Assembly (NCBI GenBank): GCA_021809235.1
Contig: JAKBAG010000192.1
Coordinates: 1-5,657 of the forward strand
Length of the DNA stretch: 5,657 bases
Source: Acidobacteriota bacterium
GTDB lineage: Bacteria > Acidobacteriota > Terriglobia > Terriglobales > Acidobacteriaceae
Direction of reading: 5' to 3'
The notes beneath the pieces are model-generated. The model searched no databases and had not been told where the DNA came from. It was given only the letters and a program-made list of their open reading frames with translations. Position numbers and translations under genes: made by a program. Positions 4,900-5,657 of this stretch are shown here, one piece after another. Within the stretch, counting starts at the first letter, position 1. Each line of letters opens with the position of its first letter.

Positions 4900-5657
4900 A
4901 AGTGGAAGCGGTAGCGTAGCTCGCCGTAGATCATGCGCGGATCGTTGTAGTGGAATCCGCCGATGGTGACGGAGTTATCCAGCAAGACGCGATGGTTGGT
5001 GACATTGACAATGGTGGCTGATGCGCGCCAGCGATCCCCGAAGCTTTTGCCTCCGGAGAGATCGAAGGTTGTGTGCGCGGGCAGGTAGTTCGCGTTATAG
5101 GGCCCGATGTTGGCACCGGCCAGACCGTTGTGCAGGCCGGAGCCGTAGTACACGTTCGAGGCAATCCATGCCGTAGCGGGAAGCTGCAGTGTGAAGCCGG
5201 TATTGAGCGTGTCGCGCTGATCGTGATCCACCGGAACATAGGCCTGCCCGATGTTGCAGGACGGGTCGCTGGGAATGGAGCAGGCGAAGCCCCCGGTAAT
5301 TTGCCCGCGTTCTTCGGCAATCTGGTTGGAGTACGTCACATAAAACTGCCCGCGGTGCTGGACGACGGGCGAGTGCAGAGTCATCTCCCAACCCCGCACC
5401 AGGGCTCCGTCGACGGAGATGGGAAAGTAGAGATTGGATTCTCCCACGTTGGAGTGATCGAGAAAGTTGTTGATCCGGGTGGCAAAGGTATCGATATCGA
5501 GCAGCCATCCCCACTCAGGAATCTGAATGCCAAATTGATGCTCTTCGTCGCGCTCGGAGGGTAGCGGAACGAAGGTATTTTCTCCGGGTTGATGGGTCAC
5601 GTAGTTCAGCAGACCACTGGAGACTGTTTCTACAGGTGCCGGCTGGAAATAGTGTCC
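4896..5657 (-). CDS. TonB-dependent outer-membrane receptor, C-terminal part (N-terminus beyond right edge)
   Basis: The frame is open from the window edge to TAA (4898-4896), giving the last 253 residues. There is no start here: an internal GTG at 5600 is only a Val codon, because the homologous frame continues upstream as GHYFQPAPVETVSSGLLNYV. The visible part is the last strands of a 22-stranded barrel that imports substrates such as siderophores or cobalamin with TonB-ExbB-ExbD energy. Family-like features are DTFATRINNFLDHSNVGESN (56-75), ALVRGWEMTLHSP (85-97), DQRDTLNTGFTLQLP (146-160), SATIVNVTN (213-221) and the end YGELRYRFHF. That end is a typical outer-membrane beta-signal closing in Phe. 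Two Cys (126, 134) lie in a probable surface loop. The plug, TonB box and signal peptide are not in view, so the substrate cannot be assigned. Confidence 0.88.
   Translation of the reverse strand, partial: GHYFQPAPVETVSSGLLNYVTHQPGENTFVPLPSERDEEHQFGIQIPEWGWLLDIDTFATRINNFLDHSNVGESNLYFPISVDGALVRGWEMTLHSPVVQHRGQFYVTYSNQIAEERGQITGGFACSIPSDPSCNIGQAYVPVDHDQRDTLNTGFTLQLPATAWIASNVYYGSGLHNGLAGANIGPYNANYLPAHTTFDLSGGKSFGDRWRASATIVNVTNHRVLLDNSVTIGGFHYNDPRMIYGELRYRFHF

Noticed and set aside
5073..5564. Plus-strand open frame of 163 codons opposite the TonB receptor
   Set aside because: The receptor frame has family motifs and a proper C-terminal beta-signal. The antisense frame has none.
1..5657. A new defence, secretion or biosynthetic system
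   Set aside because: Four of the five genes fit known or suspected families (LptD, Qor, TonB receptor, RDD-like tail) and they do not form a functional cluster. Only one small membrane gene is unknown.

Overview
The window looks like chromosomal DNA of a diderm (Gram-negative) bacterium. My best guess is an acidobacterium of the Terriglobales/Acidobacteriaceae type. Two outer-membrane beta-barrel proteins (LptD and a TonB-dependent receptor) prove the double envelope. The acidobacterial guess rests on recalled resemblance: the Ala-rich N-terminal tail of the first gene, the style of the receptor and a moderately high GC content. It is an inference, not a measured assignment.

Layout, left to right. 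(1) A gene on the minus strand starts at TTG 449 and runs off the left edge. Its visible 149 residues are a soluble, basic then Ala-rich helical tail, like the N-terminus of acidobacterial RDD-family membrane proteins. (2) After a 101-bp divergent gap comes a complete lptD (551-3076, +), the LPS-assembly outer-membrane translocon. (3) A 178-bp gap holds a plausible promoter, followed by a complete qor-type NADPH:quinone oxidoreductase (3255-4223, +). (4) A 232-bp gap has a small dyad, a possible -10 and a purine-rich leader. It precedes an unrecognised small multi-pass membrane protein (4456-4899, +). (5) The C-terminal 253 residues of a TonB-dependent receptor (4896-5657, -) enter from the right edge. 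Its stop overlaps the stop of the small membrane gene in the four bases TTAG.

The genes do not form one pathway. Two are envelope-biogenesis or transport genes (lptD and the receptor), one is a redox enzyme and two are membrane-related proteins of unknown job. All three plus-strand genes are separated by more than 170 bp, so they are probably separate transcription units. I see no mobile element, tRNA or rRNA, CRISPR, phage gene or convincing rho-independent terminator.

I do not find a new multi-gene system. The points most worth a second look are unusual residues in LptD: an Ala where E. coli has one of the two lateral-gate prolines, one mature N-terminal-side Cys instead of two, and an extra Cys pair in the barrel. 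The uncharacterised small membrane protein is the other.
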